This document shows, one piece after another, positions 15,253-24,665 of a DNA stretch of 26,927 nucleotides. Below the pieces are notes generated by a model. It made no database searches and was not told where the DNA came from. It saw nothing but the letters and a program-made list of their open reading frames with translations. Source of the DNA: Actinomycetota bacterium (GTDB lineage Bacteria; Actinomycetota; UBA4738; HRBIN12); NCBI GenBank assembly GCA_005885325.1, contig VAYX01000090.1, positions 1-26,927 of the forward strand, written 5' to 3'. Within the stretch, counting starts at the first letter, position 1. Every line of letters starts with the position of its first letter. Position numbers and translations under genes: made by a program.

Positions 15253-15800
15253 TCGCCGCCCTCCTCGCCGCTCGAATCGCCCACAGGCCCGGCCCCGTCG
15301 CCGGCCTCCACGTTGACCACAGCCTTCACCCAGTACCCCGCCTCTCGCAGGCGAGCCCCGCCGCCGCGGTCGATCGCCAGGACGACGATGCCGATCTGGC
15401 ACCCCGCCGACTCCAGCGCCCTCGCCGCCCGAAGCACCTGCGCTCCTGTGGTCGAGACATCCTCGATCAGGCCGACCTGCGCACCCGGCGGGGCGTGCCC
15501 CTCCACCTGCGACATCGTCCCGTATGGCTTCGGTTCCTTGCGCACGACGGCGAGGGGCAAGTGAGTCTGGAGCGCAACGGCCGCCACGAGGAGCGTGGCG
15601 GCTCCCTCGGGCGCAGCGAGGTGCGTGATGCCGTCCGGGAGCAGCGCCGCCACCGCGCGCGCCAGCTCCTTCAAGAGCGGGGGGTCGGTGAGGAACCGGA
15701 ACTTGTCGAAGTAGACCGGTGAGCGCTTGCCGGAAGACAGGACGAAGTCGCCATGCAGCTCGGACGCCGCGAGGAGCCGCTCCGCGAGGTCGTCGGACAT
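15249..15800 (-). CDS. pyrE: Orotate phosphoribosyltransferase
   Basis: PyrE converts orotate and PRPP to OMP, the fifth step of UMP synthesis. The 183-residue product has SGKRSPVYFDKFRF near the N-terminus (orotate site), the catalytic loop VVRKEPKPYGT, and the PRPP-binding motif VGLIEDVSTTGAQVLRAA. The C-terminus is an acidic/Gly-rich tail (AGDGAGPVGDSSGEEGGD). I chose ATG 15798-15800 rather than the in-frame ATG 15810-15812 because the latter lies inside the -10 hexamer. Its start is 21 bases from the start of pyrD, the preceding enzyme of the pathway, on the other strand. Confidence 0.94.
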   Translation of the reverse strand: MSDDLAERLLAASELHGDFVLSSGKRSPVYFDKFRFLTDPPLLKELARAVAALLPDGITHLAAPEGAATLLVAAVALQTHLPLAVVRKEPKPYGTMSQVEGHAPPGAQVGLIEDVSTTGAQVLRAARALESAGCQIGIVVLAIDRGGGARLREAGYWVKAVVNVEAGDGAGPVGDSSGEEGGD

Positions 15801-15806
15801 CGCGGG

Positions 15807-15813
15807 TAGCATA
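15807..15813. promoter_or_regulatory. Symmetric bidirectional -10 element (TAGCATA) between pyrE and pyrD
   Basis: TAGCATA reads as TAGCAT toward pyrD (9 bases before ATG 15822) and as TATGCT toward pyrE (7 bases before ATG 15800). Both match TANNNT. The 21-base intergenic space leaves room only for shared -10 elements, so both -35 regions would lie inside the opposite coding sequence and both mRNAs would be leaderless or nearly so. Confidence 0.55.
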
Positions 15814-16833
15814 GGCGTCCGATGGGCCTGTACCGGGCGGTGGCCCGCCCCCTGTTCTTCTCGCTTCCACCCGAGGCCGCCCATCGATTGGCCCAGTCCA
15901 TCCTTTCGCTTCCTTTGCCGTGGGAGCGGATCGGCGGAGCGCCGGAGGATCCAGGGCTTCGCACGTCGCTCGCCGGGATCGAGCTGTCGAACCCGGTGGG
16001 CCTCGCCGCCGGGTTCGACAAGTCCTGCCGCCATCTGCACGCGCTCGGACGCCTTGGGTTCGGGTACGTGGTCGGCGGGACGATCACCCGCGATCCCCGT
16101 CCGGGGAACGCCAAGCCCCGGATCGCTCGGTACCCGCGACGCGGTTCGATGACCAACGCCATGGGCCTGCCCAATCCGGGAGCCGAGGCGGCCGCGCGCA
16201 TCCTGGCCCGATCCCCGCGATCCGGGCCGCGATTCGCGAGCATCGCCGACGAGGGCCCCGACGAGGTGATCGCCTCCCACGGGCTGCTCGAGCCCCACGT
16301 CGACGGCTTCGAGCTGAACGCGAGCTGCCCCAACGTCTCCTGGGGCCGGGACCGTGACAACGAGGGCCATCTGGCCCTGCTCATGCGGGAGCTCGGCGCG
16401 CGGCGAACGAGGCCGCTGTTCGTGAAGCTCCCGCCCTTCCGGAGCGACGTCGAGCGCGAGGCGGTGCTGGCGCTCGCGCGCATCGCGCAGGACGGCGGCG
16501 CCGACGGCCTCACCTGTTCCAACTCCCGGCCGGTGTCCGACCGGCACCTCTCGGTCGGTGCCGGCGGGCTCTCGGGCCGCGAGCTGTTCCCCGATACCGT
16601 GCGGATCGTCGGTGAGGTGCGGGCGGCGACCGGGGAAGCGCTCCCCATCAACGCCTGTGGCGGCGTCTTCTCCGGGGCCGACGCGTTGGCCTGCCTCGAC
16701 GCGGGCGCCGCGACCGTCCAGGTGTACACGGGGTTGATCGACGGAGGCCCCCGGGCGGTCGGCGACATCGTGCGGGGGTTGTCCGAGGCCCCCAGGGGGC
16801 GGTCCCTTGCCCCCGCGCCCCCTCCCGGTCAAG

Positions 16834-17948
<1,115 letters not shown>

Positions 17949-17952
<4 letters not shown>

Positions 17953-19169
17953 CACGCACGGGAATGGGAGCGGGTCGGTGGCCGGCGCTTGCGGCGTTGG
18001 GAGCCGCGCTGATCCTCCTCACCGCAGCTTGTGGTGGAGGAACCGAGGGTAACGGCGGCGGAGGCGGAGGAGGCGGGGCCGGCCAGCCGCCGACCGCCAA
18101 CATGGCGCCGCCGACGTCGGTCGGCGCGGGGGAGGGCAAGCTGGCCCTGATCGCCTGGGAGGGCTACGTCCAGCCGCTGTGGACGAAGACGTTCGAGACC
18201 AAGACGGGCTGCGACGTGAGCGCGAAGTATGCCGGGTCCTCCGACGAGATGGTGACCCTGATGGCCGATGGCGGCGGCGGCCAGTACGACATGGTGTCGG
18301 CCTCGGGAGACGCCTCGCTCCGCCTGATCTACGGTGGGGACGTGAGGCCGGTTAACGTCGACCTCATCCCGGACTGGAAGAACTTCATCCCGCAGCTCCA
18401 GTCGCCACCGCACAACACGATCGATGGAAAGCACTACGGCATCTCGCTTCAGTGGGGCCCGAACACGCTGATGTACAACCCGCAGGACTTCCCGACGGCG
18501 CCGGACAGCTGGAGCGTGATCTACGACCCCAAGTACAAGGGCAAGATCACCGTTCCAGACAACCCCATCCAGATCGCCGACGCCGCGCTGTACCTGAAGG
18601 CGACCAAGCCCGAGCTCGGGATCACCGACGTGTACGAGCTGACCCGTCCACAGCTGGACGCGGCCGTCGCCCTGCTCAGGCAACAGCAGCCGCTGATCCG
18701 GAAGTACTGGGGCCTGGCCTCCCAGGAGATCTCGATGTTCAAGAACGGCGACGCGATCATCGGCGCGTCGTGGCCGTATCAGGAGAGCATCCTGCGATCC
18801 AACGGCGTCCCCATCGCCTCGACGATCCCCAAGGAGGGGGCCACGGGCTGGGCCGACACCTGGATGATGGCCACGAACGCGCCGCACCCGAACTGCGCCT
18901 ACCTGTGGATGCAGTACATCAGCACGGCGAAGGCCCAGGCCCTTCAGGCCACGTGGTACGGAGAGACACCGGCGAACACGAAGGCGTGCCCGATCATGGA
19001 TCAGCTCGACAAGGGCTCGTGCGCCGTGTATCACGCGAACGCTCCGGCCTCGTACTTCGACTCGATCTCGTTCTGGAAGACGCCCATCGCCGACTGCGGG
19101 AACGGTGAGACGAACTGCATGCCGTACTCGGAGTGGCAGCAGGCGTGGACCACGGAGGTGACGGGCTAG
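17949..19169 (+). CDS. potD: Polyamine-type ABC transporter substrate-binding lipoprotein
   Basis: This 406-residue lipoprotein captures the substrate outside the membrane. The signal peptide ends in lipobox LTAAC with the lipidated Cys28, followed by a Gly-rich spacer (TEGN, then a Gly run) that tethers the domain. The mature part is PotD-like: LIAWEGYVQPLW, SSDEMVTLMADGGGGQYDMV, KHYGISLQWGPNTLMYN and PDSWSVIYDPKYKGKITV. Four Cys near the C-terminus (CPIMDQ, SCAVY, DCGNGETNC) could form disulfides. The fold also serves putrescine, spermidine and other cationic or small organic ligands, so exact specificity is open. It starts by ATGA overlap with potA and ends 7 bases before potB. Confidence 0.93.
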
Positions 19170-19176
19170 CCCCGGC

Positions 19177-20088
19177 GTGGCCAGCGGCACCATCCAGACG
19201 TCGGCGCCGAGGGGGGCGGGGGCCCGCATCTCGGCCGCGCTGTGGCGGCGGCCGTGGGTGCGGGCCGCCCTGCTCCTGACGCCGCCCCTGGCCTGGTTCG
19301 TCTTCATCTATCTGGCCTCGCTGGGCATCCTGTTGATCACCGCGTTCTGGAGGATCAACAGCTTCACCACGAACATCGAGCGGGTCTGGAACCTCGGCAA
19401 CTTCCGGACGCTGCTCGAGAACGCCACGTACCGGGCCATCATGCTGCGGACGATCGGCATCGCGGCGCTCGTGACCGTGACCGATGCCGTCCTCGCGTTG
19501 CCGTTCGCGTACTACATGGCACGGGTGGCCTCCCGGCGGGCGCAGACCGCCCTGTTCGTCGCGGTGCTGGTTCCCCTGTGGGCCAGCTACATCGCCCGCG
19601 TGTACGCCTGGCTGCTGATCTTCACCCACGACGGCGTGCTGAACTGGGGTCTGGACAAGATCGGGCTGGGGCCGGTGACCCTGGCCTACACGAACACCGC
19701 GATGTGGATCGTGTTCTCGTACCTGTGGTTACCGTTCATGATCCTGCCGGTCTATGCGGCCCTGGAGCGGATCCCCGACTCGTACCTGGAGGCCTCGGCG
19801 GACCTCGGGGCTCGGGGAGGGCGGACGGTCGCGAAGGTGATCCTGCCGCTCGCGCTCCCGGGCATCGTCGCCGGGTCGATCTTCACGTTCTCGCTGACCC
19901 TCGGCGACTTCATCACGCCGTTCCTGGTGGGGGGAACGGGCTCGAGCTTCATCGGGAACGTGGTGTACGAGAACGTCGGCGTGGCGGGCAACATCCCGTT
20001 CGCTGCGGCCTTCGCCATCGTCCCCGTCGTGATCATGGGCCTCTACCTGCTCGGGGCGAGGCGCCTCGGCGCGTTCGAGGCGATGTGA
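19177..20088 (+). CDS. potB: Polyamine-type ABC transporter permease (PotB)
   Basis: This 303-residue permease has about six membrane helices. The first (ALLLTPPLAWFVFIYLASLG) follows a 30-residue basic N-terminus, and the cytoplasmic EAA loop is LEASADLGARGGRTVAKVIL (about residues 206-225), which docks with PotA. The LGDFITPFLVGG segment is typical of PotB. It starts at GTG 19177, 7 bases after potD. Its stop overlaps the potC start as GTGA at 20085-20088, which indicates tight translational coupling. Confidence 0.93.
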   Translation: MASGTIQTSAPRGAGARISAALWRRPWVRAALLLTPPLAWFVFIYLASLGILLITAFWRINSFTTNIERVWNLGNFRTLLENATYRAIMLRTIGIAALVTVTDAVLALPFAYYMARVASRRAQTALFVAVLVPLWASYIARVYAWLLIFTHDGVLNWGLDKIGLGPVTLAYTNTAMWIVFSYLWLPFMILPVYAALERIPDSYLEASADLGARGGRTVAKVILPLALPGIVAGSIFTFSLTLGDFITPFLVGGTGSSFIGNVVYENVGVAGNIPFAAAFAIVPVVIMGLYLLGARRLGAFEAM

Positions 20089-20921
20089 CGGTGGAGACCA
20101 TGTGGACCCGGCTGGCCCTGCGGATCTGGACGGCCCTGGTCCTGGCGTTCCTGTTCGCCCCGATCCTCATCATCATGCTGTACGCGTTCAACACCTCGAC
20201 CATCCAGAGCTGGCCACTTCCGGGGTTCACCTTCAAGTGGTTCCCCGAGACGTGGAACGATCCGGAGGTTCGCGACGCCCTCCTGCTCTCGATCAAGGCC
20301 GGACTGATCGCCACGGCCATCGCGCTGGTGCTCGGCTCGGCGGCGTCGTTCGCGGTTCACCGGTTCCGGTTCTTCGGCCGCGAGGTCGTTTCGTTCGTGG
20401 TGGTGCTGCCGCTGGCGCTCCCCGGAATCATCACCGGCATGGCCCTGAACTCGTTCTTCAACTTCAACGGGATCAACCTGTCGCTGTGGACCATCGTCGT
20501 CGGCCATGCGACGTTCTGCATCGTGATCGTCTACAACAACGTGATCGCCCGGCTGCGCCGCACGTCGTCGTCGCTCATCGAGGCCTCCATGGACCTCGGC
20601 GCGCACGGCTGGACGACGTTCCGCACGGTCACGTTCCCCCTGCTGTCGACGGCGCTCGTCGCCGGGGCCCTCCTGGCCTTCGCCCTGTCGTTCGACGAGG
20701 TCATCGTGACCACGTTCACCTCGGGCGCCCAGAACACCCTGCCCCTGTGGATCTTCGGCGCCATCCGCCTGGGCCAGCGGCTCCCCGAGGTGAACGTGGT
20801 GGTGTTCTTCGTCGTCCTGTTCACGGTCATTCCGGTCACGATCGCGGCGCGGCTGACCGGCGGGGGCGGCGTCACCCGGGCGTCGGCTGCGGCGGGGCAG
20901 GTCGCGCAGAAGGACGAGTAG
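20085..20921 (+). CDS. potC: Polyamine-type ABC transporter permease (PotC)
   Basis: This 278-residue second permease has six helices. It begins with an N-terminal LVLAFLFAPILIIMLYAFN, then FPETWNDPEVRDALLLSIK, and the EAA loop LIEASMDLGAHGWTTFRTVT that contacts PotA. LSFDEVIVTTFTSGAQNTLP is a PotC hallmark. I chose GTG 20085, which overlaps the potB stop; GTG 20091 or ATG 20100 in the same frame are alternatives. The C-terminus ends in an Ala/Gly-rich tail. The gene ends 3 bases before the convergent bpa gene, with no visible terminator hairpin. Confidence 0.93.
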   Translation: MTVETMWTRLALRIWTALVLAFLFAPILIIMLYAFNTSTIQSWPLPGFTFKWFPETWNDPEVRDALLLSIKAGLIATAIALVLGSAASFAVHRFRFFGREVVSFVVVLPLALPGIITGMALNSFFNFNGINLSLWTIVVGHATFCIVIVYNNVIARLRRTSSSLIEASMDLGAHGWTTFRTVTFPLLSTALVAGALLAFALSFDEVIVTTFTSGAQNTLPLWIFGAIRLGQRLPEVNVVVFFVVLFTVIPVTIAARLTGGGGVTRASAAAGQVAQKDE

Positions 20922-20924
20922 GCG

Positions 20925-21419
20925 CTACAGGTACGCGCCCGGACCGCCCTGCGGCTGTGGCGGACCCGGAGGCGCTCCGGCCGGAAGGCCTCGCCGGCGG
21001 AGCTCCTCGAACTGGGCTCGGGCCGCTGCCTGCTGGGCGAACAGGGCGGCCTGGATCCCGTGGAACAGGCCCTCCAGCCATCCGACCAGCTGCGCCTGGG
21101 CCACCCGGATCTCCGATTCGGTGGGGACGGCCTCCATCGGAGGGACCAACTCGGCCAGCTCCTGCTGGAGGTCGGGCGACAGGACCTCGCGCAGCTCGTC
21201 GAAGGAACGGAGGTAGATCTCGCGCAGGCGCGCCCGCCCAGGTTCGTCGATCGTGGCCTGCCGCGTCTCCTCCAGGAGTTCCCGGACCATGGTGGCGATC
21301 CGAAGGAGCTTGGCCGGCTCGGTGATGGCCTCCTGCGGTCCCGGGGATCCCTCCGGCGCTTGGGGTGCGGAGGGGACGTGCTCCTCCGAAGCCTGTCCGG
21401 TCGTCTGGTCGGTGTCCAT
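20925..21419 (-). CDS. bpa: Bacterial proteasome activator Bpa/PafE (DUF2587)
   Basis: Bpa is an ATP-independent ring that docks on the 20S proteasome and feeds unfolded proteins into it. The 164-residue product has an acidic, disordered N-terminus of about 35 residues, then a four-helix core with ITEPAKLLRIATMVRELLEE, RARLREIYLRSFDELREVL, and the highly conserved AQAQLVGWLEGLFHGIQAAL. The tail is Pro/Gly-rich and ends in GAYL, equivalent to the C-terminal GQYL of the mycobacterial protein that inserts in the proteasome pocket. Presence of Bpa implies this organism has a 20S proteasome. I chose ATG 21417-21419; a GTG 12 bases upstream is possible but lies in the TAGGGT element. It lies 42 bases after the dipeptidase gene. 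Confidence 0.94.
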   Translation of the reverse strand: MDTDQTTGQASEEHVPSAPQAPEGSPGPQEAITEPAKLLRIATMVRELLEETRQATIDEPGRARLREIYLRSFDELREVLSPDLQQELAELVPPMEAVPTESEIRVAQAQLVGWLEGLFHGIQAALFAQQAAARAQFEELRRRGLPAGAPPGPPQPQGGPGAYL

Positions 21420-21429
21420 CGGCCCCTCC

Positions 21430-21435
21430 ACCCTA
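21430..21435 (-). promoter_or_regulatory. -10-like element (TAGGGT) upstream of bpa
   Basis: On the minus strand TAGGGT lies 10 bases before the ATG at 21419. The intervening ggaggggccg is also purine-rich, so the gene could instead be read from the upstream dipeptidase transcript using that as a ribosome-binding site. Confidence 0.35.
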
Positions 21436-21461
21436 GCAACCGGCGGGCCGAAGGTGGTGGC

Positions 21462-22808
21462 TTATCGGCCGAGGGCGGCGAGCTTTCGGAACATGAGGGC
21501 CTCCGCGAGGGCCGCCCGCTCGACCTCGCCCAAGTCGACGCTCTCGTTCACCGAATGGAGCGAGGAAAGCTCGTCGGAGGCTCCGAACAGGAGCACGGCG
21601 ATCCCCGGGAACGTGCGCGACAGCAAGGGGACGAGCGGGATCGATCCGCCGCTTCCCATGTCGACGGTCTCCCGGCCCCACGCCTCGGCCATGGCCTCCC
21701 GAGCGGCCCCGAACACCTCCCCTTCGGCCTGGACGGCGAAGGGCTCGCCCTCGCCACCAGGTTCGACCTCGAGCTGAGCGCCCCACGGGGCGTTGGCCTC
21801 CAGATGCGATGTCAGGGCGTCCAGGGCTTTCTGCGCGTCCTGTCCCGGAGGGATGCGCAGGCTCACCTTGGCCCGGGCCACCGGCACGAGCTGGTTCGAC
21901 GCCTCTCGGATGCGAGGGGCGTCGATCCCGAGGACCGAGACGGCCGGCCGGGTCCACAGGCGCTCTGCCACCGAGCCCTCGCCGATCGAGGCCACGCCGG
22001 GAAGGACTCCCGCCTCCTCGCGGAAGCCGTCCTCGGGGTAGTCGACCCCGTCCCATGGTCCCGACGCCAGGCCGGAGATGGCCACGTTGCCGCGATCGTC
22101 GTGGAGCGTGGCCAGTAGGCGCGACAAGGCGCTGAGCGCATCCGGGATGGGGCCGCCGTACGCGCCACTGTGGACGGCCTTGCGAAGGACCCGAACCTCG
22201 ACCCGGCAGTCCACGACGCCGCGCAACGTCGTCGTGAGGGTGGGGATGCCACGGCGCCAGTTCCCGGAGTCGGCCACCACCGCCACGTCCGAGGCGAGGA
22301 GGTCACGGTGGCCCTCGATCAGGAACGGCAAGTTGTCCGTGCCCGCTTCCTCTTCCCCTTCGATGAGCACCTTGACCGTGACGGGCGGGGCCCCGCCGAA
22401 GGCCTTCAGGGCGGCCGCATGCAGCACGATCCCGCACTTGTCGTCGGAGGTGCCGCGCCCGTACATCCGTCCGTCCCGGACCGACGGCTCGAAGGGGGGC
22501 GTGTCCCATTCGTCCACCGGACCCTCGGGCTGGACGTCGTGATGCGCGTACAACAGGACGGCCGGCGCGCCCGGGACGGCGGGCGTCTCGCCGTAGACCG
22601 CTGGGTGCTCACCGGTCGGGAGCTCGATGAGGTGGACGCTCGAGAGCCCCGCGGCCGCCAGGATCTCCGCGGTCGCCTCCGCCGAATCGCGGACCGGTTG
22701 CGGTTCGTACCCGGGGAACGCGATCGAGGGGATCCGAACCAGCCGTTCGAGGTCGGCCCGGACGCCGGGCATCTGCCCGGCAACGATTTCCCGAAGATCG
22801 TCGTCCAT
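21462..22808 (-). CDS. M20 family metallo-dipeptidase
   Basis: This 448-residue M20 peptidase is related to carnosinase/CNDP-type and PepV-like dipeptidases. The zinc ligand motif is LLYAHHDVQPEG (His89, Asp91), the bridging Asp122 lies in GRGTSDDKCG, the catalytic pair is in LIEGEEEAGTDN, and the final zinc His is in SSLHSVNESVDLGE. The dimerisation domain sits between residues about 190 and 330 (RVLRKAVHSGAYGG). It probably hydrolyses cytoplasmic dipeptides; there is no signal peptide. A long open frame upstream of ATG 22808 was rejected because it overlaps pdxH out of frame. TATCGT 10 bases before the ATG could be a -10 element with almost no leader. Confidence 0.93.
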   Translation of the reverse strand: MDDDLREIVAGQMPGVRADLERLVRIPSIAFPGYEPQPVRDSAEATAEILAAAGLSSVHLIELPTGEHPAVYGETPAVPGAPAVLLYAHHDVQPEGPVDEWDTPPFEPSVRDGRMYGRGTSDDKCGIVLHAAALKAFGGAPPVTVKVLIEGEEEAGTDNLPFLIEGHRDLLASDVAVVADSGNWRRGIPTLTTTLRGVVDCRVEVRVLRKAVHSGAYGGPIPDALSALSRLLATLHDDRGNVAISGLASGPWDGVDYPEDGFREEAGVLPGVASIGEGSVAERLWTRPAVSVLGIDAPRIREASNQLVPVARAKVSLRIPPGQDAQKALDALTSHLEANAPWGAQLEVEPGGEGEPFAVQAEGEVFGAAREAMAEAWGRETVDMGSGGSIPLVPLLSRTFPGIAVLLFGASDELSSLHSVNESVDLGEVERAALAEALMFRKLAALGR

Positions 22809-22861
22809 GCGCGTGCGAACGATACCGTACGTTCGGCGAGTCGGGTTCGGGGTGGGACGGG

Positions 22862-23488
22862 CTAAGGGTACAGCCGCTCGATCGCCCAGCTGCCGTTGGA
22901 TCGCCTCGTGTACCGGAACCGGTCGTGGAGGCGATGCTCGCGTCCCTTCCAGAACTCGACCGCCTCCGGTGCCAGGCGATACCCGCCCCAGTTCGGGGGG
23001 AGTGGGACCTCGTCGCCCGGATAGCGGGCCTCGATCTCCCGGTATCGGGCGTCGAGCTCCTCCCGGGAGCTCGCGACCTCGCTCTGCCGGGACGCCCACG
23101 CGCCCACCCGCGCCTCGCGGGGCCGGGTCCGGAAGTACTCCTCCGATTCCTCCCGGCTGGTCCTACCGACCGTCCCGCTCACGCACACCTGCCGGTCGAG
23201 CTCGCGCCAGTAGAAGGCCATCCCCGCCCAGGGGTTGGCGTCCAGCTCGCGCCCCTTGCGGCTCTCGTAGTTCGTGTAGAACACGAAGCCGCGTTCGTCG
23301 AGCCCCCGGAGCAGCACGTGCCGGACAGAGGGACGTCCGCCGGCATCGACGGTCGCGAGGGCCACCGCTTCGGGAAGGCGGATCCCCGCGTCGCGCGCGT
23401 CCTCGAGCCAGACGCGAAACTGCGCGATCGGATCGGGGTCCAGGTCGCGCCTCGAAAGGGGATCACGTGTTCCAGGGGCCTCTGCCAC
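22862..23488 (-). CDS. pdxH: Pyridoxamine 5'-phosphate oxidase
   Basis: PdxH oxidises pyridoxamine or pyridoxine 5'-phosphate to PLP using FMN and O2. The 208-residue product has the FMN-binding segments RHVLLRGLDERGFVFYTNYE, SRKGRELDANPWAGMAFYW and RQVCVSGTV, and the diagnostic C-terminus PPNWGGYRLAPEAVEFWKG followed by RLHDRFRY. I chose GTG 23486-23488, which has GGAG 5 bases upstream and a TACTGT -10 element at 23505-23510. It is divergent from the TSUP permease. On the same strand the dipeptidase and bpa follow with gaps of 53 and 42 bases, which could be one transcript or three. Confidence 0.95.
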   Translation of the reverse strand: MAEAPGTRDPLSRRDLDPDPIAQFRVWLEDARDAGIRLPEAVALATVDAGGRPSVRHVLLRGLDERGFVFYTNYESRKGRELDANPWAGMAFYWRELDRQVCVSGTVGRTSREESEEYFRTRPREARVGAWASRQSEVASSREELDARYREIEARYPGDEVPLPPNWGGYRLAPEAVEFWKGREHRLHDRFRYTRRSNGSWAIERLYP

Positions 23489-23504
23489 CGCTGCTCCAAG
23501 GCGG

Positions 23505-23510
23505 ACAGTA
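23505..23510 (-). promoter_or_regulatory. -10 element (TACTGT) upstream of pdxH
   Basis: On the minus strand TACTGT lies 16 bases before the GTG at 23488, giving a leader of about 9 bases that just includes the GGAG ribosome-binding site. Confidence 0.4.
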
Positions 23511-23565
23511 GCGGAAGTGCCGATGCAGCGGGGCAGGCGGGTTCGAGCGGGTTCGGCCGTGGACG

Positions 23566-23571
23566 TATCCT
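23566..23571 (+). promoter_or_regulatory. -10 element (TATCCT) for leaderless TSUP gene
   Basis: TATCCT is followed by 8 bases and the GTG at 23580. This sets the start at 23580 rather than the GTG or ATG codons further upstream in the same frame. Confidence 0.5.
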
Positions 23572-23579
23572 GGGCTTCC

Positions 23580-24665
23580 GTGCACATCGATTGGTCCATC
23601 GCGCTCGCCTCCGTGATCGTCGGGTTCACGGTCGGGCTCACCGGCATGGGCGGAGGCGCGCTCATGACCCCCATCCTGCTGATCTTCTTCGGCGTCAACC
23701 CCACGGCGGCCGTCTCCTCCGATCTCGTCGCGGCGATGGTCATGAAGCCCGTGGGCGGAGGCGTCCACATTCGCCGAAAGACCGTCAGGTGGGAACTCGT
23801 CAGGTGGCTCTGCCTTGGCTCGATCCCGGCCGCGTTCGTCGGCGTCCTGCTGCTTCATGCCAGCGGCGACAGCGCGGTCGTCGAGAACACGACGAAGATC
23901 CTCCTCGGCGTGACGCTCATCCTGGCCGCGGCCGCCATGGTCTTCAAGGCGTCGCTGCAGGCGCGCCGCAGCGCCGAGGCCCGAGCCGGTCGGCGCGCTA
24001 CGCTCCGGCCCGGTGGATCGATCCTCGTCAAGATCCCGATCACGCTGCTGATCGGCGCCCTCGGGGGTCTCCTCGTGGGTCTCACCTCGGTCGGCTCGGG
24101 CTCCATCATCATCGTCTGCCTCATGCTCACGTACCCGACGCTCCGGGGATCGCAGCTCGTCGGCACCGACCTCGTCCAGGCCGTCCCTCTGGTCACGTCG
24201 GCGGCGCTTGCGCATATCCTCGTGGGAGATTTCGAACTCGGCCTCACGACATCCATCTTGATCGGTGCGCTCCCGGCCGTGTACGTCGGTGCGCGGCTGT
24301 CTTCCAAGGCCCCGGAGGGGGTCATCCGTCCCGCCATCGTGCTCGTCCTTCTGGCCTCGGCCCTGAAGCTGCTCGGGGTGCCCACTCTGGTCCTCGGCCT
24401 CATCCTCGTGGCGGTGGCTCTCGTGGGACTCCCGGTCTGGGGGGCGATCGACGCCGCCGCACACCCGCAGAGCATGTGGGACCGCGCTGGTTTGAGTCGG
24501 CGGCGGTGGATCGGCTGGCAGGCGTTCGGCGCGCCGATCGGGATCGGGTTCGCCGTCGCCGCCGCCTATTTCACCAGGACGCGCGGGCGTCTCGTTCGGG
24601 CGACGGTCCCATCTGACGACGACGGGACCGTCCTGACCGAAGCTCGCGAGGCAGGCGTCCCCTGA
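23580..24665 (+). CDS. TSUP (TauE/SafE) family permease
   Basis: This 361-residue membrane protein belongs to the TSUP family, which moves sulfite, sulfoacetate and related organosulfur anions. The two-fold repeat hallmark is visible. The first repeat starts IVGFTVGLTGMGGGALMTPIL followed by NPTAAVSSDLVAAM; the second starts LIGALGGLLVGLTSVGSGSI and continues with LRGSQLVGTDLVQAV. An Ala-rich basic cytoplasmic loop (about residues 120-145) separates them. I chose GTG 23580 because the TATCCT -10 element lies 8 bases upstream and the first helix then starts at residue 5. Direction of transport and substrate are unknown. Its stop TGA lies inside a CTGA overlap with the uspA gene. Confidence 0.92.
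   Translation: MHIDWSIALASVIVGFTVGLTGMGGGALMTPILLIFFGVNPTAAVSSDLVAAMVMKPVGGGVHIRRKTVRWELVRWLCLGSIPAAFVGVLLLHASGDSAVVENTTKILLGVTLILAAAAMVFKASLQARRSAEARAGRRATLRPGGSILVKIPITLLIGALGGLLVGLTSVGSGSIIIVCLMLTYPTLRGSQLVGTDLVQAVPLVTSAALAHILVGDFELGLTTSILIGALPAVYVGARLSSKAPEGVIRPAIVLVLLASALKLLGVPTLVLGLILVAVALVGLPVWGAIDAAAHPQSMWDRAGLSRRRWIGWQAFGAPIGIGFAVAAAYFTRTRGRLVRATVPSDDDGTVLTEAREAGVP

Noticed and set aside
18040..18085. Short Gly-codon repeat near the start of potD
   Set aside because: It encodes the ordinary flexible linker after a lipoprotein signal and is not a mobile or regulatory repeat.
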